Source: Kaiparowitsia implicata GSE-PSE-MK54-09C | Lineage (GTDB): Bacteria; Cyanobacteriota; Cyanobacteriia; Elainellales; Elainellaceae | Reading direction: 5' to 3' | Length of the DNA stretch: 64,000 nucleotides | NCBI GenBank assembly: GCA_019359435.1 | Contig: JAHHHI010000061.1 | Span: 79,482 to 143,481 of the forward strand | Shown here: positions 32,686-41,874 of the stretch, one piece after another | Layout of the letters: each line of letters opens with the position of its first letter | How positions within the stretch are numbered: the first letter of the stretch is position 1 | The notes under the pieces: generated by a model | Told to the model about the DNA's origin: nothing | The model's database searches: none | Seen by the model: the letters and a program-made list of their open reading frames with translations, nothing else | Translations under genes and position numbers: made by a program

Positions 32686-34153
32686 CCGCGATATATTTGG
32701 TCTCGCAGAATTCGAGGATCCCGTGATGGGCCCCTTCGCGGCCCAGGCCGCTCTGCTTGGTCCCGCCGAATGGCGCCGCCGGATCCGACGCCAGGCCGCG
32801 ATTGAGGCCCACCATGCCGCATTCGAGCTTTTCCGAAACCCGCAGCCCGCGGGCCAAGTCGCCGGTGAACACATAGGCGATCAGGCCATATTCGGTGTCG
32901 TTGCCCAGGCGGATCGCTTCTTCCTCGGTCTTGAAGGTGGCAATCGGCGCGACCGGTCCGAAAATCTCGTCCCGCACCAATCTGGCGTCGCTCGACACGC
33001 CGGTCAGCACGGTGGGCGGCAGGTAGTAGCCCTCCCCCGTGCCCGGCTTGCCACCGGTCAGCACCGTGGCGCCACCGGCCACGGCCTCGTCGATCCACGC
33101 GGCGATGCGGGTCACCGCATCAGCATTGATCAATGGTCCGCATTGAGTGGCGGCGTCATAGCCCGGCCCGACCTTGAGCGCCTGCATGCGATCGGCCAAA
33201 CTCTTGGCAAAGGCCTCGGCAATGCCCTCCTGCACATAGAAGCGGTTGGCCGCAGTGCAAGCCTCGCCGCCATTACGCATCTTGGCCAGCATGGCGCCAT
33301 CGAGCGCGGTATCGAGGTCGGCATCGTCAAAGACGATGACGGGCGCATTGCCGCCCAGTTCCATCGAGCAGGAGATCACCGTATCGGAGGCCTCGCGCAA
33401 CAGCCGGCGTCCCACCTCGGTCGAGCCGGTGAAGGACAGCTTGCGCACGCGCGGATCGTGCAGCATGGCGCTCACCGTCGCGCCGGCCTTAGCAGTGGTG
33501 ATGACGTTGACCACCCCATCGGGCACCCCGGCCTCCTGGTAGATCTGGGCCAGCGCAAAGGCGGTCAGCGGCGTCTCGGTGGCGGGCTTGAGCACGCAGG
33601 TGCAGCCGGCCGCCAGGGCCGGCGCGATCTTGCGCGTCGCCATCGCCGCGGGGAAATTCCACGGCGTGACCAGCACGGCAACCCCGATGGGCTGATGCTG
33701 CACCAAAATGCGATTGGCGCCGCTCGGGGCGATGGACAGATCGCCGTTGAGGCGAACCGCTTCCTCCGAGAACCAGCGGAAAAACTCGGCCGCATAGGCG
33801 ACCTCACCCTGCGCGTCGCTCAGGGCCTTGCCGTTTTCCAGCGAGATCAGTTCGGCCAGCATCTGCTTGCGCTCGATCATCAATTCGAAACACCGGCGCA
33901 GTATTTCGCTGCGGCGGCGTGGCGCGGTGGCGGCCCATGCGGGCAAGGCGTCATAGGCCGCGCCGACTGCCACAAGGGCGTCCTCGACGCTGGCATTGGC
34001 GACCTGCGCGATCTGGCGTCCCGTTGAAGGATCGACCACGCCGATGCGGTCGCCGCCATCGCCAGCCTGCCATTGTCCAGCGATGAACAGGTTGGTCGGG
34101 ATCTGCGCCGGATCGAAGCTGAGCTGGGCGGGGAATTTTGCCTGGAAGGTCAT
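32675..34153 (-). CDS. NAD(P)-dependent aldehyde dehydrogenase, succinate-semialdehyde dehydrogenase (GabD)-like
   Basis: This 492-residue ALDH superfamily member has the catalytic Glu in MELGGNAPVIVFDDAD, the nucleophile Cys in MRNGGEACTAANRFYVQ, and the NAD(P) loop FTGSTEVGRRLL. Sequence style (LITWKDAD-like segments, PFGGTKQSGLGREGAHHGI) is that of the GabD/semialdehyde group. It oxidises an aldehyde to the acid. Lying after an iron-alcohol dehydrogenase gene (12 bp gap) and an Ldh-type gene, it probably performs the last oxidation of an alcohol-to-acid sequence. The succinate semialdehyde specificity is not proven. Confidence 0.88.
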   Translation of the reverse strand: MTFQAKFPAQLSFDPAQIPTNLFIAGQWQAGDGGDRIGVVDPSTGRQIAQVANASVEDALVAVGAAYDALPAWAATAPRRRSEILRRCFELMIERKQMLAELISLENGKALSDAQGEVAYAAEFFRWFSEEAVRLNGDLSIAPSGANRILVQHQPIGVAVLVTPWNFPAAMATRKIAPALAAGCTCVLKPATETPLTAFALAQIYQEAGVPDGVVNVITTAKAGATVSAMLHDPRVRKLSFTGSTEVGRRLLREASDTVISCSMELGGNAPVIVFDDADLDTALDGAMLAKMRNGGEACTAANRFYVQEGIAEAFAKSLADRMQALKVGPGYDAATQCGPLINADAVTRIAAWIDEAVAGGATVLTGGKPGTGEGYYLPPTVLTGVSSDARLVRDEIFGPVAPIATFKTEEEAIRLGNDTEYGLIAYVFTGDLARGLRVSEKLECGMVGLNRGLASDPAAPFGGTKQSGLGREGAHHGILEFCETKYIAVSW

Positions 34154-34165
34154 CTTGGTAGGCTC

Positions 34166-35407
34166 CTAATGCGAATTGGAATGGCGCAGCATGGCGCGGT
34201 CGCCAAGGTAGGCGGCGGTCACCAGCAGTCCCATGGAGTCCCGGTCCAGGGGGCGCGGATTGTTCTTGACCAGACGCGTTGCGGCCAGCGCCTGCTCGGC
34301 GGTCCAGTCGAGCTTGTCCTCGCGCATGCCGAGCGTCTTGATGTCGGGCGGGATACCGATTTCGGCAAACAGGGCCGCCACGCCATCGATGGCGGCCGCG
34401 GCCTGTCCTTCAACTGAACGATCGCTCACGTGCAGGCCTAGGGCGAGCGCGATCACCGCCATGTCATGCGTTGCCATCGGCAGGTTGAACTCCATCACAT
34501 AGGGCATCATCGCCGCGACGCCCAACCCGTGTGCGGTGTGGGTAAGCGCGCCGATCGGATACTGCACGGCATGGGCTGCCGCCGTGCCGGCCGTGCCGAA
34601 GGCCAAGCCGGCCAGACTGGCGCCCAGCATCATGTCGACCCGCGCCTCCCGATCGGAACCGTCATGCACCGCGCGGGCCAGGCTGCGCCCGATCAGCCGG
34701 ATGGCTTCCAGCGCATAGAGGTCGCTCAGAGCATTCTTGCCCAGGAACACATGCTCGTGCACCAGTTTGCCGCCGGGCGCGCGGCGCGCCGTGGTGAAGG
34801 CCTCGATGGCATGGGTCAGCGCGTCGGCCCCCGACACCGCGGTCAGCCCCGGCGGGCAGCCATAGGTTAGTTCGGGGTCGCAGATGGCGGTGTGCGGGAT
34901 CAGGTACGGGCTGGCGATCCCCACCTTGACCGCCCTGCCCTTGTCGGACACGACGGCCACCGGCGTCACTTCCGAACCGGTGCCCGCCGTGGTGGGCACG
35001 CAGATCAGCGGCAGCACCGGGCCGGGAACCTTGAACTCCCCGTAATAGTCGACGATGTCGCCGCCATGCGCGAGCAGTATGGCCATGATCTTGGCGGCGT
35101 CCATGCAGCTGCCGCCGCCGATGCCAACGATCAGGTCGGCCCCAAAGTCCCGGCCCTGGGTCACGCCATCGGCGATGCACTCGGCCGGCAGTTCGGGCAA
35201 GGTCCCGCGGAAGACCGACACGGCCAGGCCAGCCGCCTCGAGCTGGTCGTGCAGTTCGGCAAACACCGGCTCGCCGGCCATCCGCTCGTCGGTGACGAAC
35301 AGCGCCCGCTTGCCGAGTGCCGCCGCATAGTCGGGCAGCGCCGCTCTTTGCCCGGCCCCGAACACCAGGTTGCGCGGTGCCCTGACCGCGCCGAACTCGA
35401 TGGCCAT
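34166..35407 (-). CDS. Iron-containing alcohol dehydrogenase
   Basis: The start at 35407 (MAIEFGAVRAP) removes 23 residues that overlap the upstream gene; GGGAGA lies upstream. The 413-residue protein has the Rossmann-like domain (GGGSCMDAAKIMAILLAHGG, PTTAGTGSEVTPVAVV) and the metal region with SGADALTHAIEAFTT and HAVQYPIGALTHTAHGLGVA (Asp and His ligands). Family III alcohol dehydrogenases use NAD(P) and Fe or another divalent metal, e.g. on hydroxy acids, lactaldehyde or maleylacetate. The gene directly follows the Ldh-type gene in one operon. Confidence 0.9.
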   Translation of the reverse strand: MAIEFGAVRAPRNLVFGAGQRAALPDYAAALGKRALFVTDERMAGEPVFAELHDQLEAAGLAVSVFRGTLPELPAECIADGVTQGRDFGADLIVGIGGGSCMDAAKIMAILLAHGGDIVDYYGEFKVPGPVLPLICVPTTAGTGSEVTPVAVVSDKGRAVKVGIASPYLIPHTAICDPELTYGCPPGLTAVSGADALTHAIEAFTTARRAPGGKLVHEHVFLGKNALSDLYALEAIRLIGRSLARAVHDGSDREARVDMMLGASLAGLAFGTAGTAAAHAVQYPIGALTHTAHGLGVAAMMPYVMEFNLPMATHDMAVIALALGLHVSDRSVEGQAAAAIDGVAALFAEIGIPPDIKTLGMREDKLDWTAEQALAATRLVKNNPRPLDRDSMGLLVTAAYLGDRAMLRHSNSH

Positions 35408-35411
35408 GTCG

Positions 35412-36422
35412 TTAGTCTCCCTTGAACCCGGCCGCGCTGGCCAGCTGCTGCATGTCGGCCCAGACGGCATCGGCAAGCGGCACGCCGTCTTGTAGCCTCT
35501 TGGCCCGGCATTGCCGCCCGCGCTCGCCCGGAATCAGGACTCTGTCGAAGCCCTCTGCCGGCTGGGTCTCGCGCAACTGCACGAGATAGTCGGCCAGCAT
35601 GGCATTGGGCCCGTCCATGACGATGAAGAGGTCGCCCTTGTTGCAGATGGCGTCGGAATCCAGCGTGCCCCGCACATCCCGCCCGAGTGCGGCACCGGCG
35701 AGGCTGGATGTCAGCAGCCCGAAGGCCAGGCCCAGGGCATAACCCTTGGCCCCGCCGAAGGGCGCCAGCGCGCCCGACCGGGCAGCCTTGGCATCGGTGG
35801 TCGGCTTGCCCGCTGCGTCGAGCGCCCATCCTTCCGGCAACGGCGCGCCGCGATTGGCATGGTCATGCACCTCTCCCATGGAGACGATGCTGGTCGCCGT
35901 ATCCATCACGAAGGGCTCGCCTTCGGTGGGCACGCCGATAGCGATCGGATTGGTGCCGAGCATGGCCCTGCGGCCGCCCCAGGGATGCACGAGCGCCTCG
36001 CTGGTCGACAGCACGAGCACCGTCTGGCCCGCCCGCGCCACCCGATCGGCGTAGTAGGCCAGCATGCCCAAGTGGTTGGAATTGGCAATGGCGGCGACCG
36101 CCACGCCGGTATCGCGCGCGCGCGTCGTGATGCGGTCCAGCGCGGCATCGGCAACAACCGGACCCAGTCCCGTGAGCCCGTCGACCTCGAGAAAGGCGTC
36201 CTTGCGCCAGTGGTGCCGTCCGGTGGTCACCGGGTCGGCGACCCCGTTGGCGATACGCTCGACGATGCGCCGAAGTCGCAATAGCCCATGCGAGGGCACG
36301 CCACGCAGCTCCGCCTCGAGCAGCAGGTCCGTCTGCAATCGCGCATGCGCCTCCGGGACACCAGCATGCTCGAGGATGCGCGCGGCCATGCGGCGCAGGT
36401 CAGTGTCGGCGACAACAGGCAC
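35412..36422 (-). CDS. Ldh-family (MdhH/YlbC type) NAD(P)-dependent 2-hydroxyacid dehydrogenase
   Basis: The GTG at 36422 is preferred (AGGA seven bases before) over a TTG at 36428. The protein of about 336 residues has the marks of the malate/L-lactate dehydrogenase type 2 family: ELRGVPSHGLLRL with the catalytic His, ANSNHLGMLAYYADRVARAG, and APFGGAKGYALGLAFG. Known members oxidise ureidoglycolate, 2,3-diketogulonate, L-sulpholactate or malate. It is the first gene of the operon, and a 12-bp perfect palindrome sits just upstream of its start. Confidence 0.87.
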   Translation of the reverse strand: MPVVADTDLRRMAARILEHAGVPEAHARLQTDLLLEAELRGVPSHGLLRLRRIVERIANGVADPVTTGRHHWRKDAFLEVDGLTGLGPVVADAALDRITTRARDTGVAVAAIANSNHLGMLAYYADRVARAGQTVLVLSTSEALVHPWGGRRAMLGTNPIAIGVPTEGEPFVMDTATSIVSMGEVHDHANRGAPLPEGWALDAAGKPTTDAKAARSGALAPFGGAKGYALGLAFGLLTSSLAGAALGRDVRGTLDSDAICNKGDLFIVMDGPNAMLADYLVQLRETQPAEGFDRVLIPGERGRQCRAKRLQDGVPLADAVWADMQQLASAAGFKGD

Positions 36423-36428
36423 GATCAA

Positions 36429-36440
36429 ATCCTATAGGAT
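36429..36440. promoter_or_regulatory. Palindromic operator for the second FCD regulator of cluster C
   Basis: ATCCTATAGGAT is a perfect 12-bp palindrome located only 7 bp upstream of the Ldh-type start and 69 bp upstream of the divergent GntR gene. Sites of the ATCCTATAGGAT kind are frequent in front of FCD regulators of alphaproteobacteria. The protein at 36509 is the likely ligand. Binding would cover the ribosome or promoter region of the oxidoreductase operon. Confidence 0.7.
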
Positions 36441-36508
36441 ATCTGATTGTTTCGACGCCATATTGGTGCTAGGTCTTCCGCACTGTCAAGGCAAAGGCAT
36501 ATCGCACG

Positions 36509-37183
36509 TTGGATTCGCTGACCGGCATCAAGCGGCCCGCCTCACTGACCGAAGCGGTCTATTGGCGGCTCTACGATCAGTTGATGACCCATGGCATCGC
36601 AGCCGGTGCGCGGCTTTCGGTGGATAGCCTGGCGCGCGAACTCGATGTCTCGCAGACGCCGATCCGCGAGGCCCTGGTGCGGCTGGAAGCGCAGGCCCTG
36701 GTCGTCAAGGTCCATCTCGTGGGCTATCGGGTGGCCGAGCGCATCGCTCGGGACCGGCTCGACCAGATCTACGAAATGCGGCTGCTGACCGAGCCGCGCC
36801 TCGCCGCCTTGGCAGCCGAGCGCATGACCGACCCAGATCGGCGCGCCCTGACCGAAATGGCGGCCGAGATGGCTGCCGAGGAAGGCGCCGCGCAGGCACC
36901 CGAGGCCTATGCCCGCTTTTCGCGGCTGGACGAGGCCTTCCATCGCCTCATTGCTACGGCCAGCGGCAATCAGGTGATTGCCAACGCCTTGGCCGACCTG
37001 CACGTCCATGTCCACCTGTTCCGTCTCTCCCAGCCACCCACGGCCATTTCCGATGCCATCCTCGAGCACGACCGCCTGGTCGCGGCCATCGTTGGGGGCG
37101 ATGCCGCGGCGGCCGAGGCAGCGATGCTGCAACACGTACTTCGTTCACGCCGCCGTTACGGCGAAGAAAGACTTCAAGCATGA
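36509..37183 (+). CDS. FCD-subfamily GntR transcriptional regulator
   Basis: This 224-residue protein starts at a TTG (MDSLTGIKRP). A winged helix (AVYWRLYDQLMTHGIAAGARLSVDSLARELDVSQTPIREALVRLEAQ) is followed by an FCD domain with RLDEAFHRLIATASGN and LEHDRLVAAIVGGD, whose His residues belong to the metal site. It is divergent from the Ldh/ADH/ALDH operon and overlaps the MFS gene by 4 nt (ATGA), so it also controls or co-varies with the carrier. Alternative downstream ATGs would cut into the helix-turn-helix, supporting the TTG start. Confidence 0.85.
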   Translation: MDSLTGIKRPASLTEAVYWRLYDQLMTHGIAAGARLSVDSLARELDVSQTPIREALVRLEAQALVVKVHLVGYRVAERIARDRLDQIYEMRLLTEPRLAALAAERMTDPDRRALTEMAAEMAAEEGAAQAPEAYARFSRLDEAFHRLIATASGNQVIANALADLHVHVHLFRLSQPPTAISDAILEHDRLVAAIVGGDAAAAEAAMLQHVLRSRRRYGEERLQA

Positions 37184-38406
37184 CCAACAGGGATGAAGCG
37201 GTCGGCCCCGGCCGCGCCAATTTTGCGCTAGCCGCCGGTGCCGGCACGCTTTTCCTTCTGGCGCTCGGTCACACCCTATCCAATCTCGTACGCACCATGC
37301 CGGCCGTCTCCACTGACGTCATTGCCGACAGCCTCTCGGTCTCGGCGGGAGACGTGGCGGCCCTTACGGGCATCTATCATCTGGCCTTTGCCGCCGGGCA
37401 GATCCCGGTCGGGGTGGCGCTTGACCGATACAGCGTGCGCACGGTGTTCCTGGTGCTGATCGCGACGATTGTCGTGGGCGCACTGGTTACCGCAGGCGCG
37501 CCGAACCCAGTGATGTTCCTCGCCGGCCAGGCCGTCCTCGGGCTGGGATGTTCCGGCTTGCTGCTCTGCCCGCTGACCTATGCGGCGCGCCATCAGAACA
37601 GCGCCAACTTTGCGCTGTGGTCGGCTTTCATCCTGGCTGTGGGCAATAGCGGCATGCTGCTTTCCGCCAGTCCGATGGCTTGGGTGATCGACACCTGGAG
37701 CTGGCGGACCGGCTTCCTGGTGCCTGCCGCCTTGGCGGTCGCGGTCGCGTCCATCGCCTGGTTCCGCCTGGGTCGGGACAGTGCCGGCACGCCGCGGCCC
37801 TCCTCCATCCGCTCGGAATTCGCACAAGTCGTGCATATCGGTTGGTTGCCGAAGCTGCGTGGCGTCATCGCCCTTGCCTTTGTCTCCTTTGCCGTCGTCA
37901 TCGGCATCCGCGGCGTATGGTCCGGACCGTGGCTGATGGATGTGCGCGGGCTTAGTCGCATCGAGGCGGGAAATGTCATGCTGGCCCTTACAATCATGCT
38001 GATCGTCGTACCGATGCTGGTGGGGTTGATCGACCGACGCACGAAACGTACCAACCTGCTGCTGGTCGGCGGCCATATTCTGGCCGGTCTGGCCCTCCTG
38101 CTTCTGCCGCTAGGCAGCGCCGCTGGGCTGCCAACACTTTACGACCTGGGTCTGTTGGTGTCGTTCGGCATTGCTATCTCTGTGCAGCCGCTGCTCTTTG
38201 CATTGGGCCGCCAGTCGGTCGACCCTGCCCACACCGGCAAGGCGCTCGCCGCCGTCAACCTGGCATTTTTTGCCGGCGCTGCCGCTATCCAGATGCTCTC
38301 GGCGCCGGTCGCTTGGCTCACTGGAATCGGCGGCGTCGTCTCTTTTCTGGGCCTGCTCAGCATTAGCGGAGCTGTCGTTTTCGCGCTACGAAGCCGCAGC
38401 ACCTAG
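37180..38406 (+). CDS. Major facilitator superfamily transporter
   Basis: The 408-residue protein has about 12 hydrophobic segments. The loop between helices 2 and 3 reads GVALDRYSVRTVFLVL, the MFS motif A position (GxxxDRxxxR). The second half starts near residue 210. It is co-translated with the FCD regulator. With the dehydrogenases on the other side of the regulator it probably imports the hydroxy acid or polyol they oxidise, or exports an intermediate; direction and substrate are unknown. The motif DRY...R and the absence of a long central loop fit the oxalate/formate or cyanate-type carriers. Confidence 0.85.
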   Translation: MTNRDEAVGPGRANFALAAGAGTLFLLALGHTLSNLVRTMPAVSTDVIADSLSVSAGDVAALTGIYHLAFAAGQIPVGVALDRYSVRTVFLVLIATIVVGALVTAGAPNPVMFLAGQAVLGLGCSGLLLCPLTYAARHQNSANFALWSAFILAVGNSGMLLSASPMAWVIDTWSWRTGFLVPAALAVAVASIAWFRLGRDSAGTPRPSSIRSEFAQVVHIGWLPKLRGVIALAFVSFAVVIGIRGVWSGPWLMDVRGLSRIEAGNVMLALTIMLIVVPMLVGLIDRRTKRTNLLLVGGHILAGLALLLLPLGSAAGLPTLYDLGLLVSFGIAISVQPLLFALGRQSVDPAHTGKALAAVNLAFFAGAAAIQMLSAPVAWLTGIGGVVSFLGLLSISGAVVFALRSRST

Positions 38407-38477
38407 TCCACTGTTGAGCGCCTTGCACTTTAACCAAGGCTCAGATCGAAGGGTCGCATCCTCTACCCCGCTCGACG

Positions 38478-38885
38478 TCATGCTCGATGCCATGTGCAGG
38501 CTTCCTGATCTGACAGATGCTGCCTATGAGGCTTCAACGGCACGGAAGATCGTTCCGCCTCGCCGGCAGGTGAAGCAGGATAAGTCGAGCAGGACCTGAC
38601 CCAACCTGCTGAACTCGGCATCCGTGGCGCTTGACGAGATCCAGGCTGAAAACGCGTGCAGTTAGCAGCGTGAACAGAGTAGCGCTTGGTCTTGCCGTGG
38701 CGCCTCGCCCGAAGGACGCCAGCGTTCTCCAACTTTGCAAGGTGATGGGAGATGGTAGACGCCGCCTTCCTGACGGAGAGTTCTGTCGCGGTCGTCTCAC
38801 CCTGGGTACGGACCTTTCGAAATATTTCGAAACGACCTTCGTCACCAAGGGCCAGAAAGATCGCCATTGCCCCATCATGGGTCAT
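38478..38885 (-). pseudogene. ArsR-type helix-turn-helix gene, apparently cut by the recombinase element
   Basis: From the ATG at 38885 the product reads MTHDGAMAIFLALGDEGRFE and then VRTQGETTATELSVRKAASTISHHLAKLENAGVLRARR, a clear ArsR winged helix of about 65 residues. After TKRYSVH the translation loses family character, so the 3' end is probably frameshifted or replaced. Immediately upstream of the ATG begins serine-recombinase sequence on the other strand, which would have removed the promoter. It could still be expressed from elsewhere, but I regard it as broken. Confidence 0.6.
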
Positions 38886-40054
38886 TTCGGGCGGATCAAG
38901 AAAAAGCTGGATATCGATCCAGTTGAGCAGGAAACGGTCGAGCTTATCTTCAGGCTCTATCTTCGCGGCGATGGCCAGTCCGGGCCTCTCGGCACCAAGG
39001 CTTTGGTCAGTTGGCTGAATGAGCGGGGATACCGCACCCGGCGTGGCGCACGCTTCGGCGTCGGCACGCTCCACGGTATTTTGACCAACCGCGTCTATAT
39101 TGGGGAATGGATCTTTAATCGCCGGGATTCAAAAACGCTGCGTCAAAAGCCCCAGTCCGAACAGATTACCGTGCCGGTGCCGGCAATTATTGAACGGGGC
39201 GAGTTCGAGCGGGTCCAGCAGACCCTTGCCGCGCGCAATCCGAAGACGACGGCGCCCCGGGTCGTTACCGGGCCCATTCTCTGACCGGTCTCGCCACCTG
39301 CGCAACCTGCGGCAGCGCCATGACCTTGCGGACCGGAACCTCCAAGACCGGCCGTCTCTATCGCTACTATACCTGCTCCGGTGCCGCCCGGGTCGGCAAA
39401 ACCCTCTGCAAGGGACGCTCGATCGCCATGGACACTTTAGACACCATGGTCGTCGTCGACCATCTTTCCGAACGTCTGTTCACGTCCGAGCGATTGACCG
39501 TGATTCTGGCCTCTTTGGCGCAGCGTCGCACCGAAAAAGACAGCGAGGTCAGCCGTAGGATAGCAACGCTTGAAGCCGAAGCGATTGATGCTGAAGAAAA
39601 GCTCAGGCGACTATACAGTATGGTTGAAGAGGGTGTCGCCGAACTCGACGACATCCTGCGTAAACGCATTGCGGCGCTGCGGGCCGAGCGCGAACGGGCC
39701 AATGCCGCTCTTGAGCGCATTCGCCCGCAGTTCGGCCCCAACACGACTGCCCCCGCTGCCTTGATACGGTTCGGCCAGGAAATGCGTGAAAAGATTTCTA
39801 CCGGCGATATTGGCTTCCGCCGAACTTACCTTCGGTCTGTGATCGACCACATCGAAGTGGCTGACGACGTCGTTCGTATCGTGGAGACAAAGCAACTCTC
39901 GAACAAGCCATTGCTGGCAAGGCCGGAGTTCGCAGTTTTGCACGGAATTGGCGCACCCGGCGAGATTCGAACTCACGACCTCTGCCTTCGGAGAATGGAT
40001 ATTGGCTTTCGCCGAAACTATCCGTTTTTACCCGATCGCGCGCTATGGCACTGA
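38886..40054 (+). pseudogene. Large serine recombinase, N-terminally truncated and frameshifted
   Basis: The catalytic resolvase domain is missing. What remains starts near FGRIKKKLDIDPVEQETVEL and continues through the recombinase domain (ALVSWLNERGYRTRRGARFG, ILTNRVYIGEWIFNRRDSK) to GPIL, where a stop occurs at 39282-39284. In the next frame the protein resumes with LTGLATCATCGSAMTLRTG (zinc ribbon), KTLCKGRSIAMDTLD and the coiled coil (LEAEAIDAEEKLRRLYSMVEEGVAELDD). A single missing base at about 39282 explains the shift. The last codons read through a tRNA fragment to a stop at 40054. It is a dead remnant of an integrated element. Confidence 0.85.
39949..39993 (-). repeat. 3' part of tRNA-Arg(CCG): probable island attachment site
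   Basis: The minus strand carries the anticodon loop CTCCGAA, the 3' anticodon stem GGCAG, a T-arm with GTTCGAAT, the acceptor 3' strand CGGGTGC, discriminator G and an encoded CCA end. The 5' half of the tRNA (acceptor 5' strand, D-arm) is absent: to the right the sequence is unrelated. Fragments from the anticodon loop to the 3' end are the typical duplicated target of tyrosine integrases. The integrase pseudogene starts 177 bp to the right. Orientation implies the island lies to the right, with the complete tRNA-Arg at its far end. Confidence 0.75.
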
Positions 40055-40169
40055 AATCACAAAACAAATTTGAAATCGACTGGCGCCGGCGGTACGACGG
40101 AGCGGCTCAAACCCCTCCCCCTGCTGCTTACGCATTGCTTACGCGGGGATTTTGCCAAGGATACCCCCG

Positions 40170-41461
40170 GATGACCAAACTCACCAAACGAACCGTCGAT
40201 GCCACCGATATCAGACCCTCTATGTCGTGCAGTATCGCGCTGCCGGCCGCTCGCGTCGCGCTACGATCGGCCTGCATGGCGTGTGGACTCCTGAGGAGGC
40301 CCGGCGCGAGGCCAAGGTTCTGCTCGGCCAAGTCGCCAGAGGTGGCAACCCCGCCGAGGAACGCAAGCTCGATCGCGAGGCGATCACCGTCAAGGAACTT
40401 TGGTCTTGTGCTCGGTAAGCGAGGGCGGCTGAAGAAAGCCACGACTATCTCCACCGATGTGGGACGCATCGAGCGGCACATCGTTCCGCTGCTTGGCAAT
40501 CGACGGGTACGAGATTTGAGCCAAGTCCTACATTACTCAGGCCATGAAGGACATCATGGCCGGCAAGACCCGCGCGAACGTCAAGACGGACAAGCTGCGC
40601 GGGCGCGCTATCGTCCGCGGCGGAGCGGGGACAGCGGCCAGGACGGTAGGTCTCTTCGGTGGCATCCTCACCTATGCGGTCGAACTCGGCATCATCGAGC
40701 AGAACCCCGTCCACGGTGTTCGCAAGCCGAAGGACCAGGTCAACGCCCGCCGTCTCAGCGAGCAGGAGTATCGTACGCTCGGCGATATTCTGCGGAAGGC
40801 CATCAAGGATTGGCAGTACGAAACCACCGCCGAAATCATCCGTGTGATCGCGCTGACGGGCTGCCGGCGCAGCGAGATCATTGGTTTGCAGTGTGGTGAA
40901 GTCGATACCGAAGGCAGTTGCCTTCGGCTGACCGACAGCAAGGAGGGCGCGTCGGTGCGTCCAATCGGTCTGCCTGCGCTGGAGTATCTCGAGAGCCGCC
41001 GCAACGAGGATCAAGATGCCGAGGCCTATGTCTTTCCCGGCTGGGAGGATGACACGCCTTTCGGAGCCTTCCCCAGACAGTGGACCAAGCTGTTCAAGGA
41101 CACCGATCTGGCCGGCATCACCCCGCATGTTCTGCGGCACAGCTTCGCCAGTATCGGCAACGATGACGGGTTCACCGAGGCGACAATCGCGGCCCTGGTC
41201 GGGCATTCTCGGGGCACGATAACGAGCCGCTACATCCACACATTCGACACTGCGCTCATCATGGCGGCCGACAGTATCGCGGGCTACATCCAGGGTTTGC
41301 TAGACGGCGTCGCGTTCACCCACACCCCCTACGCGCTAGATCGGGACTCCCGGAAGTCAGCGCTTGCTCACTTCTTGGGGAAACCGACACCGAGAGGCGG
41401 AACACCGAGCGATCAGCAGCGTAGTCGATCATCTGCTTCGCGCCCCCCTTTCAGCCGTTAG
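40170..41461 (+). pseudogene. Tyrosine integrase (P4-like), broken by deletion and frameshifts
   Basis: The N-terminus MTKLTKRTVDATD is in one frame. The next conserved piece TLYVVQYRAAGRSRRATIGL is in another after an apparent deletion. LKKATTISTDVGRIERHIVPLLGN is back in the first. The catalytic domain from 40544 is in the third. The catalytic part is intact: ALTGCRRSEIIGL (Arg), HVLRHSFAS (His, Arg), LVGHSRGTITSRYIHT (His, Tyr). The C-terminal tail after about residue 265 is of unrelated composition. Lying next to the tRNA-Arg fragment it was the likely integrase of the island. In its present form full-length protein cannot be made. Confidence 0.85.
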
Positions 41462-41589
41462 CCAGGCATTTCGATTTCCTGAAACCGGTCGGTCCGGTTA
41501 GCGTCTCGCCAACGTCGAAAACGGGGTGGGTTTCTGCCCGTCCGCTTCTGGGTGGCGGAGCTGGGAAAGCGGCCTTTCAGGTGGCCGCC

Positions 41590-41706
41590 CCGACTTAGTC
41601 CCGATCCTGGGCTACCTTGACGACCTGATGATCGTTACGCTCGGCATTTTGCTGGCCCGTAATCTGATTTTGTTCGCGTTGCGTTTTTCCCGGAAAGCGA
41701 AAGGCA
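41590..41706 (+). pseudogene. Fragment of a YkvA/DUF1232 membrane protein gene
   Basis: The stretch PDLVPILGYLDDLMIVTLGILLARNLI is unmistakably the central motif of DUF1232, which is also present in the complete gene at 44932 (LIPDFVPVLGYLDDLLIVPLGI). Neither a start nor the first half of the domain is present. It is a remnant of a diverged second copy. The rest of 41,462-41,875 shows nothing else I can support. Confidence 0.6.
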
Positions 41707-41874
41707 CCGCTTACGGAAAGCTGCCGTCCCAATGCCGTGTTAACCGACGGCATTGACGTGATAGCCACATTCTGTCGCCATCAAGCCGCTGGACGACATT
41801 GCAAGCGGCGCTGCAACCCCATTGTCGCCAAAGTCGCGACTTAGGTACGAGATAGAACGTCAAGGTGTGCCAAA

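Noticed and set aside
32576..34027. 483-residue plus-strand open frame
   Set aside because: Antisense to the aldehyde dehydrogenase gene, whose catalytic motifs are intact.
39949..39993. A functional tRNA-Arg gene
   Set aside because: The 5' half (acceptor 5' strand and D-arm) is absent to the right of the anticodon loop, so only an attachment-site fragment is present.
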